From positions 1 to 64,000 of the forward strand of contig JBALWA010000013.1 in NCBI GenBank assembly GCA_036960305.1: a stretch of 64,000 nt of DNA, read 5' to 3'. The position numbers were made by a program, and so were the translations under genes. Shown piece by piece: positions 34,167 to 43,949 of this stretch; position 1 is the first letter of the stretch, and every line of letters begins with the position of its first letter. Below the pieces are notes generated by a model. That model had not been told where the DNA came from. It saw only the letters and a list, made by a program, of their open reading frames with translations, and searched no databases. The DNA is from JBALVT01 sp036960305 (GTDB lineage: Bacteria; Pseudomonadota; Gammaproteobacteria; Pseudomonadales; Halieaceae).

Positions 34167-34357
34167 CGGGTGCGCACCTGAAAGGCCGCAACCACTGCCC
34201 CCGGGTACGCATCGGCTAAAATCTACCGGCAATATTTTTCCATCTATCATTCCTTTGGTGGATACCTCGCATTTTTACATTGTTCTAGGCTTCGAGCTCA
34301 GGGTAAGCGTTCGCCCCGAAGTACCAACGCTGCCCGACCCCGGAACGGAAGATAATA

Positions 34358-35176
34358 ATGAAAATTGACCTCAGTGGAAAAACAGCCCTTGTAACCGGCG
34401 CAGCGAGTGGCATTGGTGAGTCCGTGGCCAGGACCCTGGCCGCAGCCGGTGCCAGTGTGATTGTTACTGACTTGGAAGCACAGGCGCCCAGGGCGACTGA
34501 TGTGGTAGCTGATATTGTCCGCAACGGCGACAGTGCAGAGTTCAAGGTGCTGGACATCAGTAATGAACAGCATTGGATAGCCGTCATGGCGCACGTTCAG
34601 AGCCAGTACAGTGGCCTGGACATCCTGGTTAACAATGCCGGTGTGGTATTGGTTAAGCCGATTGTAGAGACCACCCTGGACGAACTGCGCTGGATATCAA
34701 GAGTCAATATCGAGGGTGTCTTTCTCGGCGTCAAACACGCGCTACCCCTGATGAAATTACGCGGGCAGTCCAATCCAGCGGGTGCCTCAATCATCAATTT
34801 TTCATCGGCGATGGGGATTAAGGGCTACCCATTCGGCTCGCTGTACAGCATGACCAAGGGGGCCATCCGAGCATTCACCAAATCGATTGCCCTGGAATTC
34901 GCCCAGTTGCAGTACAACATCCGGGTTAACTCAGTGCATCCCGGCTTGGTTGATACAGCAATGGTGGCGCATGAGTCAGAGAAGCTTTCTGAACTGGGGG
35001 CCATGGGCACCTCGACTCCCGAGGAGATGCGGCAAGCCTTCCAGGACCTGAACCCACTGGGCCGGCTTGGAACCCCGCAGGAACTGGCAAATGCGGTGTT
35101 GTTCCTGGCATCAGACCTCAGTTCCTTTGTCACCGGCTCAGAAATGACCGTCGATGGCGGCGAGACAGCCCAATAG
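34358..35176 (+). CDS. Short-chain dehydrogenase/reductase (SDR), 3-hydroxysteroid/cyclohexanol type
   Basis: 272 residues. TGAASGIGES near residue 15, NNAGVVL, the catalytic Ser in FSSAMG, YSMTK as YxxxK, and VNSVHPG in the substrate loop; terminal VTGSEMTVDGG. D36-equivalent (VTDLEAQ) suggests NAD preference. Similar to 3(20)-alpha/beta-hydroxysteroid and cyclohexanol dehydrogenases, but the fold alone does not set the substrate. GGAAG eight bases before the ATG. First gene of the plus-strand uptake block. Confidence 0.9.
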   Translation: MKIDLSGKTALVTGAASGIGESVARTLAAAGASVIVTDLEAQAPRATDVVADIVRNGDSAEFKVLDISNEQHWIAVMAHVQSQYSGLDILVNNAGVVLVKPIVETTLDELRWISRVNIEGVFLGVKHALPLMKLRGQSNPAGASIINFSSAMGIKGYPFGSLYSMTKGAIRAFTKSIALEFAQLQYNIRVNSVHPGLVDTAMVAHESEKLSELGAMGTSTPEEMRQAFQDLNPLGRLGTPQELANAVLFLASDLSSFVTGSEMTVDGGETAQ

Positions 35177-35279
35177 GATTGCGATTAAATTCCTGACTCA
35201 TCCTTTTGGTTGATAGAAGCGAGCGTCGGGGCCTAAGTAACATACCTTGAATCATAAAAGTTAGTTTTGGGAGAAAATC

Positions 35280-37517
35280 ATGAAAATCGATACACTGAAA
35301 CTTCAATCTCGCTCCGGCTTGAAACTGTTGGCGAAAACCCTGCCGGTTTCGACCTTGCTGCTGTCTACCCTGGCCCACTCGGCGGTGCTGGAAGAGGTCA
35401 TCGTCACCGCGCAAAAACGTGAGCAAAATCTGCAGGACGTGGGCGTATCTGTCACTGCGTTTTCCGGCGAGCAGATCCGAAAATTTGGTTTCACCAACTC
35501 CGTCGATGTCATCGCGCAGACGCCCAATCTGAGTTTCGGTACCCCAACGGCAGAAGGTAACAATGCCTCCCTGACCCTTCGCGGGGTCGGCCTGTCAGAT
35601 TTCAATGACAATAACGAGGGGCCGGTGGCGGTCTACGTGGACGAGGTCTATGTCAGCGCACTGTCCGGAGTTACGTTCCAGCTGTTTGACCTGGAACGGG
35701 TCGAAGTGCTGCGTGGCCCCCAGGGCACCCTCTACGGCCGCAACACGACCGGGGGCCTGGCACATTTCGTGAGCGCCAAACCCGGCAAAGAGACGGAGGG
35801 ATATATAGAGCTAACCGCAGCTGAAAACAACCAGTTCAAGGTCGAGGGCGCGATAGGTGGCTCCCTGACCGACAACATGCAGGCTCGCCTCTCTTTTGGT
35901 CACAATGAACATGACGGCTACGTAGAGAACCGCGGACCCGGTTCCAACGACGCGAACAATACTGACAACAATACACTCCGGCTCCAGTTGGCGATTCAAC
36001 CGAGCGACACATTCAACATTTTGCTGAATGCTCACGGCTCCAAAAATGATGCCGATATGGGGGCCTGGCAACACGAGTCCACGTACTCGCCCGACGGTGG
36101 CATCACCTCTCTGCCACTACCCGCGGACGTGAACTTCTGGGACAGCTGCCCGGGATGTGATGCCTTTGGCTATGTCGATAACGATGGTGACCCCTGGGCT
36201 GGTGCCTACGACCGCGACGGTGTGCTGGAGATTGAAAATTCGGGCGGATCGGCAAACCTGGATTGGGAAATCGGTGATATGACGTTCACCTCGATCACCG
36301 CCTATGAAAACTTCCAGCGCTTCTATGAAGAGGACACCGACATGTCCCCTTTCCCTGTCATCCACAACACTTACGGCGCCGACGCCGATCAGTTTACCCA
36401 GGAGTTTCGCCTCGCCGGAGAGTCTGAACGCCTGCATTGGGTCACCGGCTTTTTCTACTATGATCACGAAGTCGACGGCAGCTTTGAAATCGATGCCAGC
36501 GGCATCGATTTTATTATTGGTAATGCCAACTACACGCAGGAGACGGAATCCTGGTCCCTGTTCGGCCAGGCTGAATACAGCCTGTCGGATAGCTGGACCC
36601 TGATCGGTGGCCTGCGCTACACCGATGAAGAGCGGGAACTCGACTACCTGAGCCTGGAGCTAAATGGACTTCTGCCTCCCGACCAGAACACGATGTACGA
36701 TTACAACGAGACCATCAAGTCCGACAATGTCACCGGCAAGGTGGAGCTCGACTGGCATGTAAGCGACGATACTTTGCTCTATGGCTCTATCTCTCTGGGC
36801 ACCAAGTCCGCAGGCTTCAACACCGGCCTGCTGGATGAGACAGGCCTCTTTGGTATGACCAACGCGGCCGATGTACCCTATGATGAAGAAGAACTCACCA
36901 GCTATGAGATCGGTATTAAGAGCGAGCTGTTTGGCGGCACTTCCCGTTTCAACGCGTCGGTTTTCTACTATGACTACACCGACTTTCAGGCCTTCGCCTT
37001 TGTTGACCTGAACCAGGTTATTTTTAATACCGACGCGACCATCACCGGAATGGAACTGGAGTTTGTAACCCATCCCATCGAGGGCCTGGAGATTTTACTG
37101 GGCGCAGGATTCCTGGATGCGGAAGCCAAGGACATTCCCCTGAACGACGGCTCCGGTATTACCCGGGATCGGGATATGACCCTGGCACCGGATTTTTCGC
37201 TGAACGGTTTGATCAGGTACCAGTTTCCACTGTTCGCCGGATCCCTGGCCTTACAAACTGATTTCACCTACCAGGATGACACCTACTTTGATATCCAGAA
37301 CCACCCCATATCAAGCCAGGATGCCTACGATGTGTGGAACGCCAGGGTTTCCTATTACGGTGCAAACGAGAACTGGTCACTTACCGCGTTCGTGAACAAC
37401 CTGACTGAAGAGGAGTACAAGGCCTATTCCTTCGATGTCACCAACCTGTTTGGTTTCAACCAGGTAACCTATGGTCGTCCTCGCTGGGCGGGTGTTACTT
37501 TCAATTACAACTGGTAG
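35280..37517 (+). CDS. TonB-dependent outer-membrane receptor 1
   Basis: 745 residues. Signal peptide to about residue 35 (LPVSTLLLSTLAHS), then VLEEVIVTAQKREQNLQD as plug start, DLERVEVLRGPQGTLYGRN as conserved plug core, and 22-strand barrel regions ending in Trp (VTFNYNW). Energised by TonB it imports a large or hydrophobic substrate. The adjoining MFS carrier, nitrilase and dehydrogenase suggest an organic compound rather than iron. A terminator follows at 37583. Confidence 0.94.
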   Translation: MKIDTLKLQSRSGLKLLAKTLPVSTLLLSTLAHSAVLEEVIVTAQKREQNLQDVGVSVTAFSGEQIRKFGFTNSVDVIAQTPNLSFGTPTAEGNNASLTLRGVGLSDFNDNNEGPVAVYVDEVYVSALSGVTFQLFDLERVEVLRGPQGTLYGRNTTGGLAHFVSAKPGKETEGYIELTAAENNQFKVEGAIGGSLTDNMQARLSFGHNEHDGYVENRGPGSNDANNTDNNTLRLQLAIQPSDTFNILLNAHGSKNDADMGAWQHESTYSPDGGITSLPLPADVNFWDSCPGCDAFGYVDNDGDPWAGAYDRDGVLEIENSGGSANLDWEIGDMTFTSITAYENFQRFYEEDTDMSPFPVIHNTYGADADQFTQEFRLAGESERLHWVTGFFYYDHEVDGSFEIDASGIDFIIGNANYTQETESWSLFGQAEYSLSDSWTLIGGLRYTDEERELDYLSLELNGLLPPDQNTMYDYNETIKSDNVTGKVELDWHVSDDTLLYGSISLGTKSAGFNTGLLDETGLFGMTNAADVPYDEEELTSYEIGIKSELFGGTSRFNASVFYYDYTDFQAFAFVDLNQVIFNTDATITGMELEFVTHPIEGLEILLGAGFLDAEAKDIPLNDGSGITRDRDMTLAPDFSLNGLIRYQFPLFAGSLALQTDFTYQDDTYFDIQNHPISSQDAYDVWNARVSYYGANENWSLTAFVNNLTEEEYKAYSFDVTNLFGFNQVTYGRPRWAGVTFNYNW

Positions 37518-37582
37518 CGATCGTACGCCATCAACATCGGGTTGGTGGAAGTAGCCGGTCCCGCCGGACATTGTCTCCATTT

Positions 37583-37611
37583 GGCCGCCGGTAATCCCGG
37601 TGGTCCTTTTT
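37583..37611 (+). terminator. Rho-independent terminator after TonB receptor 1
   Basis: GGCCGCCGG (37583-37591), a 5-base loop TAATC, then CCGGTGGTCC (37597-37606) pair over nine positions with one bulged T and one G-U pair, followed by TTTTT. Confidence 0.7.
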
Positions 37612-37649
37612 CTGCTACGATCATATTACTACTGACATGAGCCATCGAA

Positions 37650-38831
37650 GTGAGAACATTTGATCACAAGCTGTCCACCACCTTCCTGATCTCCGCAGTT
37701 TATCCCCTGGGGCCCGCGGCAATCATCCTCATGCCCATGCTGGTCGGCGGGGTGATCGATGATTTTGGCTTTAGCGAACAGCAGGCGGGTTATATCGCCT
37801 CCCTCGAAGGCACAGGGTTGATGGTATCTTTGCTGCTAGCAGCACTGTGGGTCCGAAAAATTTCATGGACGACCATGTTGTGCCTCGGGTTTGCCGCCAC
37901 TGCTGCACTCAACATCCTCAGTGCCAACCTCGACGAATTTATCCCCCTGCTGATTACCCGCTTTTTCGCGGGAATGGCCGCTGGCTCCATCTTTGCTATT
38001 GCTGTCGCTGCACTGGGTGATAACAGGCAGCCGGATCGGGCCTTTGGCATTGCCCAGATCCTGCAGGGTGCGATGATGTTTCTGGCCTTTGCGGGCGCGC
38101 CCTTTGTTTTACAGCATTGGACGGTAGGCGGCTTGTACTACATGCTGGCATCGGCGTCAGTGTTGATGATGCTGACCCTGTGGCACTACCCCTCTGCCGG
38201 GGTCGAAAGAACCGCGGATGACGCCAACAGTCGCGATGGTGAAAGTTATACCAGTCTGATATGGATTGGCCTTATCGCCAGTTTCCTCTTTTTTGCCAAT
38301 ATATTCGGCTTCTGGACCTATATCGAGCGTATAGGCCAGTCGGCCGGCCTGGCAACAGAGACCATCGGTTGGGCACTTGGCCTGTCACAGTTCGCCGCCA
38401 TAGGCGGAGCTGGCATAGCAGCGATCGCCGGTGATCGCTATGGACGAACCATTCCACTACTGGTGTCCCTGGTGGGCCTGACAAGCACGCTGTGGCTGCT
38501 GGCGGGCCAGTTCACTTCAATCACGTTCTACCTGGGAGCCGGGCTGTTTCAGGCGCTATTCGTGCTGGCCAATTCCTATCAGCTGGGCGTGATGGCCAAG
38601 ATAGACATCAAGGGCCGCTTCCTGGTGCTGGTTACCGGGTTTCAGGTTCTGGGCGCCGCACTCGGCCCCGCCATTGCCGCATCGTTGATCGACAACGGTG
38701 ACTACAGTCGGATCAACATGGTAGCGGCGCTGTCTTGCACCGCTGGCATACTGATGTTCCTGTTCATTATCTATCGCTCCCGTCACATCAGTGGCGCCCT
38801 CGAAACAAATAACGCAGGGCTTACGACATGA
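37650..38831 (+). CDS. Major facilitator superfamily transporter
   Basis: 393 residues, 12 predicted helices in two bundles (for example FLISAVYPLGPAAIILMPMLVGGVI and IGLIASFLFFANIFGFWTYI). ITRFFAGMAAGSIFAIAVAALGD is a motif-like loop of the family and DRYGRTIPLLVSLVGL replaces the usual D-R-x-G-R/K-R. The start is a GTG; the nearby ATG at 37637 is out of frame. Probably carries across the inner membrane what the TonB receptor takes up. Overlaps the nitrilase by four bases. Confidence 0.85.
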   Translation: MRTFDHKLSTTFLISAVYPLGPAAIILMPMLVGGVIDDFGFSEQQAGYIASLEGTGLMVSLLLAALWVRKISWTTMLCLGFAATAALNILSANLDEFIPLLITRFFAGMAAGSIFAIAVAALGDNRQPDRAFGIAQILQGAMMFLAFAGAPFVLQHWTVGGLYYMLASASVLMMLTLWHYPSAGVERTADDANSRDGESYTSLIWIGLIASFLFFANIFGFWTYIERIGQSAGLATETIGWALGLSQFAAIGGAGIAAIAGDRYGRTIPLLVSLVGLTSTLWLLAGQFTSITFYLGAGLFQALFVLANSYQLGVMAKIDIKGRFLVLVTGFQVLGAALGPAIAASLIDNGDYSRINMVAALSCTAGILMFLFIIYRSRHISGALETNNAGLTT

Positions 38832-40027
38832 CCAATGCAGCAGAAAAAAGCGCCAAACCCATCGCGCCCTATATGGCACTGGGCCTGTCCACCGTAGCTT
38901 ACTGCATAGCGAAAAGAGCGCATATCAAGCACAATCTCGAGACCATCGAGGACGTTATTCACGCCGCGGTCTCCATGACCAATATCAATATGCCCGTGAA
39001 GATAATTTCCCTGGCAGAGGGTGCCCTGACCGGTTTTACCGACGAGATTTTCGACCTGCCCCATAAACTGGCCGCCGATGAACTGTTCATTGATGTGCCT
39101 GGAGAAGAGACCGAGTTCCTGGGCCGCCTGGCGAAGATGTATAACACCTATATCATCGTGCAGTGCAAAGCGCGCTGGCCCGAGATAATGGATGATCGAT
39201 TCTTCAACACGCTCTTTGTCATTGCACCCAATGGTGAAGTCGTACACAAAGCAGCCAAGAACCACATCTGGTGTCGCGAACGATCCTGTACACCCCACGA
39301 TATCTACGACCGCTGGGTGGAGCACTTCGGTACCGGGATAGATGCTTTCTACCCAGTATTAAAGACTGATGATATCGGCAACATCGGTACCATTTGCTGT
39401 TCTGACGGGGAATATCCCGAGGCGGTCCGAGCGCTGGCATTTAATGGCGCAGAGGTGGTTTATCGTCCATCGGAAGCCGTACCAATGACCAACTGCGGCG
39501 AACCGGGCGGCAGCTGGATGGTGCAGAACCGCGGGCATGCCGAGTTTAACAGCCTGTATATGTTGTGCCCTAATATCGGGCCAGTCTATCTCTCCGCTTC
39601 CTCAAAGCACCCGGTGGATATATCCGGCGGCAACAGCCACATAGTCGGCTACCGTGGAGAAGTGTTAAGCCATTCAGTCCAGGGCAACAATAGCGTGGTC
39701 TCGGCCATTATCGACATCGAAGCGCTGCGCCAGTATCGCGCCATGAACCTGAACAGTAACTGGTTGAAAGATTTGCGTACCGAACTGTTCCAGGAGATGT
39801 ATGACAAGCCGATTCACCCCAAGAACCTGTGGCTGGATCAGGAACCTCTGCACCATAACGAGGTGGACAAGGTTTATCGGCAGAATATTGAATCGCTCTA
39901 CGAACGCGGCACCTGGACGCGCCCGCACACCCAACACGAGGGCGCCAAACTCATGCCAGAAGGCGATCCGGGCATGAGCGCAGAACAATGGTCAGAAGTA
40001 AAAAAAATGTGGAGCGACTGGGATTAA
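38828..40027 (+). CDS. Carbon-nitrogen hydrolase (nitrilase/aliphatic amidase superfamily)
   Basis: 399 residues. The Glu-Lys-Cys triad is visible: Glu in EETEFLGRLAKMYNTYI, Lys in KAAKNHIW, and Cys191 in ICCSDGEYPE, which aligns with the ICxDGNYPE cysteine segment of aliphatic amidase. It hydrolyses a nitrile, amide or carbamoyl bond, releasing ammonia. Long C-terminal extension (about 100 residues) relative to small nitrilases. Translationally coupled to the MFS gene, so its substrate is probably the imported compound. Confidence 0.88.
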   Translation: MTNAAEKSAKPIAPYMALGLSTVAYCIAKRAHIKHNLETIEDVIHAAVSMTNINMPVKIISLAEGALTGFTDEIFDLPHKLAADELFIDVPGEETEFLGRLAKMYNTYIIVQCKARWPEIMDDRFFNTLFVIAPNGEVVHKAAKNHIWCRERSCTPHDIYDRWVEHFGTGIDAFYPVLKTDDIGNIGTICCSDGEYPEAVRALAFNGAEVVYRPSEAVPMTNCGEPGGSWMVQNRGHAEFNSLYMLCPNIGPVYLSASSKHPVDISGGNSHIVGYRGEVLSHSVQGNNSVVSAIIDIEALRQYRAMNLNSNWLKDLRTELFQEMYDKPIHPKNLWLDQEPLHHNEVDKVYRQNIESLYERGTWTRPHTQHEGAKLMPEGDPGMSAEQWSEVKKMWSDWD

Positions 40028-40028
40028 C

Positions 40029-41795
40029 ATGACTACGCATAAAAGAAATGCCACGGCGCTGCTGCGTCAGGCAACAATCACGCTGGCAACACTTACTGCC
40101 AGCTTTGCCCTGGCGGGCGACGCGGAGCCTGAGAGAGAACTGAGCGCAATGGAGTTGGTGGACCGTCACTGCACCCGCTGCCACCTGGCGCCAAATCCTG
40201 AGGACCTCTCCAAAGAATACTGGTCCTATGCGTTGCACTATATGGGCAACTACGTTGGCATGAAGGGCGATGAGTTTGAAGATCTCACCGTCTCGCCTGT
40301 ACCACCGGACTGGGAACCCCAGAAGGATTACACCAAGCGCTATATCCTGAGTGACAAACTGGGATATATGCGGGATTTATACCCCTTCAAGCCCTATATT
40401 CCCGCGGAACCGGAGATGAGCAAAGCGGAATTCGTGCGCATGAGGGAGTATTTTGTCGACAACGCGCGGTCCTGGCCCGATATGGAAATCAAGCGACCCA
40501 AGGCACCACTTGTCAAAGGGTTTACCCCCGTCGTCCCGAAACTGGACCTGGAGCCCAACGCCCTGGTGCTGTCGACGCAGGTGGATGAAGCACGCCGCCG
40601 CCTGTATGTAGGGCGTTCCGTGATCGACGACTGGGTGGGCGGTGGTGGCCGTCGTAAAGGCTACGATAAATGGGATGATATCGTCGTACTGGACCTGGAT
40701 TCGGGCAAGCGGATTGGCCACACCAATGTCGAATCGGACCCTATCCATATGACGCTGACTGAAACCGGCGTGCGGGTATTGACCCACGGCCGTTTCCCTA
40801 TGACCAAGGTCGGTATCGCGGCATTGACTGATTGGGAGTTTGAAGGTGAAGAGCCGCAGGGCCGCATGTTGGTGAACGGCAAACAGCGGTTTGTGCAGCA
40901 CTCAAGCTTCGACATGAATGGCGATGGTCTGGAAGATATTGTTGCCAACGCCTTCGGCGATGGCATTTTTGGCGACGCAAACAGTGAATTGACCATATTC
41001 TGGCAGACACCCCAGTACAGCAAACTGTGGCAGGATGCACCGGGGGAAATCCCACCCGGTCTGTTGCCCGGTGCACTGCGCGAGACCATTGTCAGCGCAC
41101 AATCCGGTTTGATCAGCAGCGCCATCGCCGATTTCAATAACGATGGCAAACCGGACATTGCTGCGCTCGCTGCCCAGGGCAGGCAGGAGTTGATGGTTTT
41201 TATCAATAACGGGGACGAGACCTTCACCCGTCACCTGATCGACGAAAACAGGCCCTCCTTTGGTGGTAACAATGTAAAGGCGGCTGATTTCGACGGTGAC
41301 GGCAATGTCGACCTGGCGGTAATAAACGGCGACAACGTGGCCGGCAATCACGTGGGCCCCATCGTGCCCGCACCCAGACCGCAACATTCCGTGCGGGTAT
41401 TCAAGAATAACGGCAAGCTTAACTTTACCAAGGAATTCCACTATCCCATGCACGGGGGCATACGCTCGGTGATACATGATTTCGACAGCGACGGCGATCT
41501 GGACATGGCGGTGATTTCCCTGTTCCCCCAGTGGAGCGAGGAGGAGCCCGAGAGCTTTGTGTATCTGGAGAACCTGGGTGATTTCAAATTTTCACCCCAG
41601 TCGTTTTCAAGCGACTACTTTAGCGTCTGGTCCTCTATCGAGGCCGCGGATGTAAATGGTGATAACAAGGTCGATATTGTTCTTGGGCTGGGAAACTTCC
41701 CCGAGCTGGTCCCGGCAGACTGGCTAACCCGAGATATCATGAAGGGACGGGGTGGTAATGCTGAGAGCGTAATCTTCCTGCTAAACAATTATTGA
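40029..41795 (+). CDS. Exported c-type haem protein with FG-GAP/VCBS repeats
   Basis: 588 residues. Signal peptide (TITLATLTASFALAG, to about residue 30), then a single haem-binding CTRCH at 48-52 in a short cytochrome-like domain, then calcium-binding FG-GAP blades: DMNGDGLEDIV, DFNNDGKPDIA, DFDGDGNVDLAV, DFDSDGDLDMAV and DVNGDNKVDIVLG. The blades imply a beta-propeller, possibly a periplasmic or surface-bound redox or binding protein. Starts one base after the nitrilase stop. Exact function unknown. Confidence 0.85.
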   Translation: MTTHKRNATALLRQATITLATLTASFALAGDAEPERELSAMELVDRHCTRCHLAPNPEDLSKEYWSYALHYMGNYVGMKGDEFEDLTVSPVPPDWEPQKDYTKRYILSDKLGYMRDLYPFKPYIPAEPEMSKAEFVRMREYFVDNARSWPDMEIKRPKAPLVKGFTPVVPKLDLEPNALVLSTQVDEARRRLYVGRSVIDDWVGGGGRRKGYDKWDDIVVLDLDSGKRIGHTNVESDPIHMTLTETGVRVLTHGRFPMTKVGIAALTDWEFEGEEPQGRMLVNGKQRFVQHSSFDMNGDGLEDIVANAFGDGIFGDANSELTIFWQTPQYSKLWQDAPGEIPPGLLPGALRETIVSAQSGLISSAIADFNNDGKPDIAALAAQGRQELMVFINNGDETFTRHLIDENRPSFGGNNVKAADFDGDGNVDLAVINGDNVAGNHVGPIVPAPRPQHSVRVFKNNGKLNFTKEFHYPMHGGIRSVIHDFDSDGDLDMAVISLFPQWSEEEPESFVYLENLGDFKFSPQSFSSDYFSVWSSIEAADVNGDNKVDIVLGLGNFPELVPADWLTRDIMKGRGGNAESVIFLLNNY

Positions 41796-41990
41796 GCACA
41801 GCAGCAAACGGCGTATGCCCCGTCAATGCCCTGGGATACCTGCCTGAAGCGAAGCCCTAGTCTGTGCTCGCCCCGTACCCACTTCCTGCAAAACGCACTT
41901 TGAGTCAACGCGTACCTCCCTGCTGAACAAGACATACGCGGCGACAGGGTTTAACGTTGCTGTCAGAGAAAATAGTGGCGGAGACTTGAA

Positions 41991-42914
41991 ATGAGCGAAG
42001 GCGAGCACAGCTGCGCAGAGCACTGCGGCATCTTTACCATCGGTGGCGATTTGGCCATCCAGGGAGCCTACCGGGATATCTGTTACCAGCCGGTACGCGA
42101 CAATATCTGGACCGCCAGCGAGGGGATATACCGCACCATATTCCTGGAGGGCAACAAGGGGTGCATTGCTTTCGATACCTTCGGCACGCCCGGCACTGCC
42201 CGGGCCTACCAGCAGGCCATCGCCCGGGTGTTCCCGAAAAAGCCGATCCACACCGTGGTGTATTCTCACGAACACCTTGATCACTGCGGCTATGCGGCCG
42301 ACCTGGCCCCGGACGCAAAAATACTTTCTCACGACTATGCCAATCAGGTCATCGTCGGGCGGCAATCGAGCGGCCAGTTGGCTGCCCATGAAACCTTTGC
42401 CGACGAACGTATTTCCCACGAGATCGATGGCTGCTATTTCGAGCTAATCTATCCCGGACACACCCATGGCGACGGCAATATCGCCGCCTACTTCCCCCAG
42501 AGTAAAACCCTGTTCATGGTGGACACAGTCGCGGACGGGGTTGGCTATACGACGCTAATGGACTGGCATCTCACCCACTATGTACCGGTAATGAAACGCT
42601 TTTTGAGCCTGGACTGGGACGTGTTTGTACCCGGCCATTTCTGGCCGATTACCCGGCCCCGATTTATCCAGATTCTGGACTATTGGGAACGCATGTTCGA
42701 TTTTGGTCAGCAGGCGATTTTTGACGGCCTGGACCCCCACGACTGGGATGGGCTTAACAAGTATACCGATGAAAAGCTCGGACCACTGTACGGCAACGAA
42801 TTTCGCTATCACGAATACGGTGCCATGAATCTCTACCGCTATATGCAGGAATACCTGACCGGTGGCTGGGGTATGGAAGGCAACATGACACCCCCCAACC
42901 TGAGCCCATTGTAG
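41991..42914 (+). CDS. Metallo-beta-lactamase-fold hydrolase 1
   Basis: 307 residues, no signal peptide. SHEHLDH gives His93, His95, Asp97 and His98; GHTHGDGN gives His159; the bridging Asp178 is in FMVDTV; and VPGHFWP gives His216. All dinuclear metal ligands are present. GGAG sits nine bases before the ATG. A paralogue follows after 10 bp. Substrate unknown; in this cluster it could hydrolyse a lactone or ester. Confidence 0.88.
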   Translation: MSEGEHSCAEHCGIFTIGGDLAIQGAYRDICYQPVRDNIWTASEGIYRTIFLEGNKGCIAFDTFGTPGTARAYQQAIARVFPKKPIHTVVYSHEHLDHCGYAADLAPDAKILSHDYANQVIVGRQSSGQLAAHETFADERISHEIDGCYFELIYPGHTHGDGNIAAYFPQSKTLFMVDTVADGVGYTTLMDWHLTHYVPVMKRFLSLDWDVFVPGHFWPITRPRFIQILDYWERMFDFGQQAIFDGLDPHDWDGLNKYTDEKLGPLYGNEFRYHEYGAMNLYRYMQEYLTGGWGMEGNMTPPNLSPL

Positions 42915-42924
42915 GAGCAGAGAG

Positions 42925-43839
42925 ATGACAGAGAATCGCGGACTATTTACCCTGCCGGGCGCCCAGGCCTATCTGGCTGCGGAACCGGAAATGACGACCG
43001 AGCAGCTATCGGATCGCCTGTTCACGGTAAGCGACGGCCAAGTGCGCACCATCTTCATGGCAGGCGATACCGGTGTTATCGCTTTTGATACCTTTGGCAC
43101 ACCGGGCAAGGCGAGAGCCTATGGCAAGGCTATCGCAATTGCCGTTCCCGACAAGCCCATCACTACTATCATTTACTCTCACGACCACCTGGATCATGCC
43201 GGCTTTGCCGCTGACCTGGCACCGAATGCGGAGATCATCGCCGACGAACTGTGCGCCAAGGTGATCAAGTTGCGCGGCGCCGAAGGCCAGCTTCAGCCGA
43301 GCCGTGTACTGACGGGAGAGCGCAACGAGCTGACAATCGACGGGGTCGACCTGGTATTGCTGAATCCGGGGCCCACTCACGGCTCGGGCAATATGGCTGC
43401 TTACTTCGCGGAAGAAAAAACCCTGTTCTCCTCCGATACTATTCTCGCGAATGCCAAATACGGTTTTATGCCAGATTACCATTTCTGCAACTTCATCCGC
43501 TTCATGCGCGGTTTCCTGGAGCTCGATTGGGATCGTTTTGTGCCCGGACGTTACGAGCTAACCGACCGCGACGGATTTGAGCGCGGCTGCGACTTCATAG
43601 AAGCGGTGATGACCACCTGTCAGGAGGCCTTCGTCGGGTTTGTCCCCATCTGGGCTTATGAACCTATGAAAGGCTACTGCATGGGCCAATTAAGCGAGCG
43701 GTTTGGCGATATGGAAGGTTTTGAAAACCATATCGGACAGATGGCGATACGTATTGTGCACCACTACCTGATGGGGGGCTGGGGATTGGAGGACACGCCC
43801 GAACCCAGTGTGTTGCTGGCTGACCAGGTAGCGCTCTGA
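42925..43839 (+). CDS. Metallo-beta-lactamase-fold hydrolase 2, with a metal-ligand substitution
   Basis: 304 residues, paralogue of the preceding gene (shared IAFDTFGTPGxARAY, SHxHLDHxGxAADLAP, DWDxFVPG). His86, His88, Asp90, His91, His152 and Asp171 are kept, but the PGH segment reads VPGRYEL, so Arg209 stands where the upstream paralogue has the last histidine ligand. It may have one metal, an altered substrate, or a partner role with its neighbour. 110 bp before the next TonB receptor. Confidence 0.88.
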   Translation: MTENRGLFTLPGAQAYLAAEPEMTTEQLSDRLFTVSDGQVRTIFMAGDTGVIAFDTFGTPGKARAYGKAIAIAVPDKPITTIIYSHDHLDHAGFAADLAPNAEIIADELCAKVIKLRGAEGQLQPSRVLTGERNELTIDGVDLVLLNPGPTHGSGNMAAYFAEEKTLFSSDTILANAKYGFMPDYHFCNFIRFMRGFLELDWDRFVPGRYELTDRDGFERGCDFIEAVMTTCQEAFVGFVPIWAYEPMKGYCMGQLSERFGDMEGFENHIGQMAIRIVHHYLMGGWGLEDTPEPSVLLADQVAL

Positions 43840-43949
43840 GTGCATAGAGAATCAACGGGCAGTGCATTTTCAGTAAAGTGTTTGTGTGACATCCCGGTCT
43901 AATATTCAGATATCAAAAAACCATAAGACATATCCTGGAGGATAGCATC

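Noticed and set aside
36660..37073. Long antisense frames over the TonB receptor and other genes
   Set aside because: They mirror the codon structure of the strong plus-strand genes, show no domain signature and no ribosome site; regarded as shadow frames.
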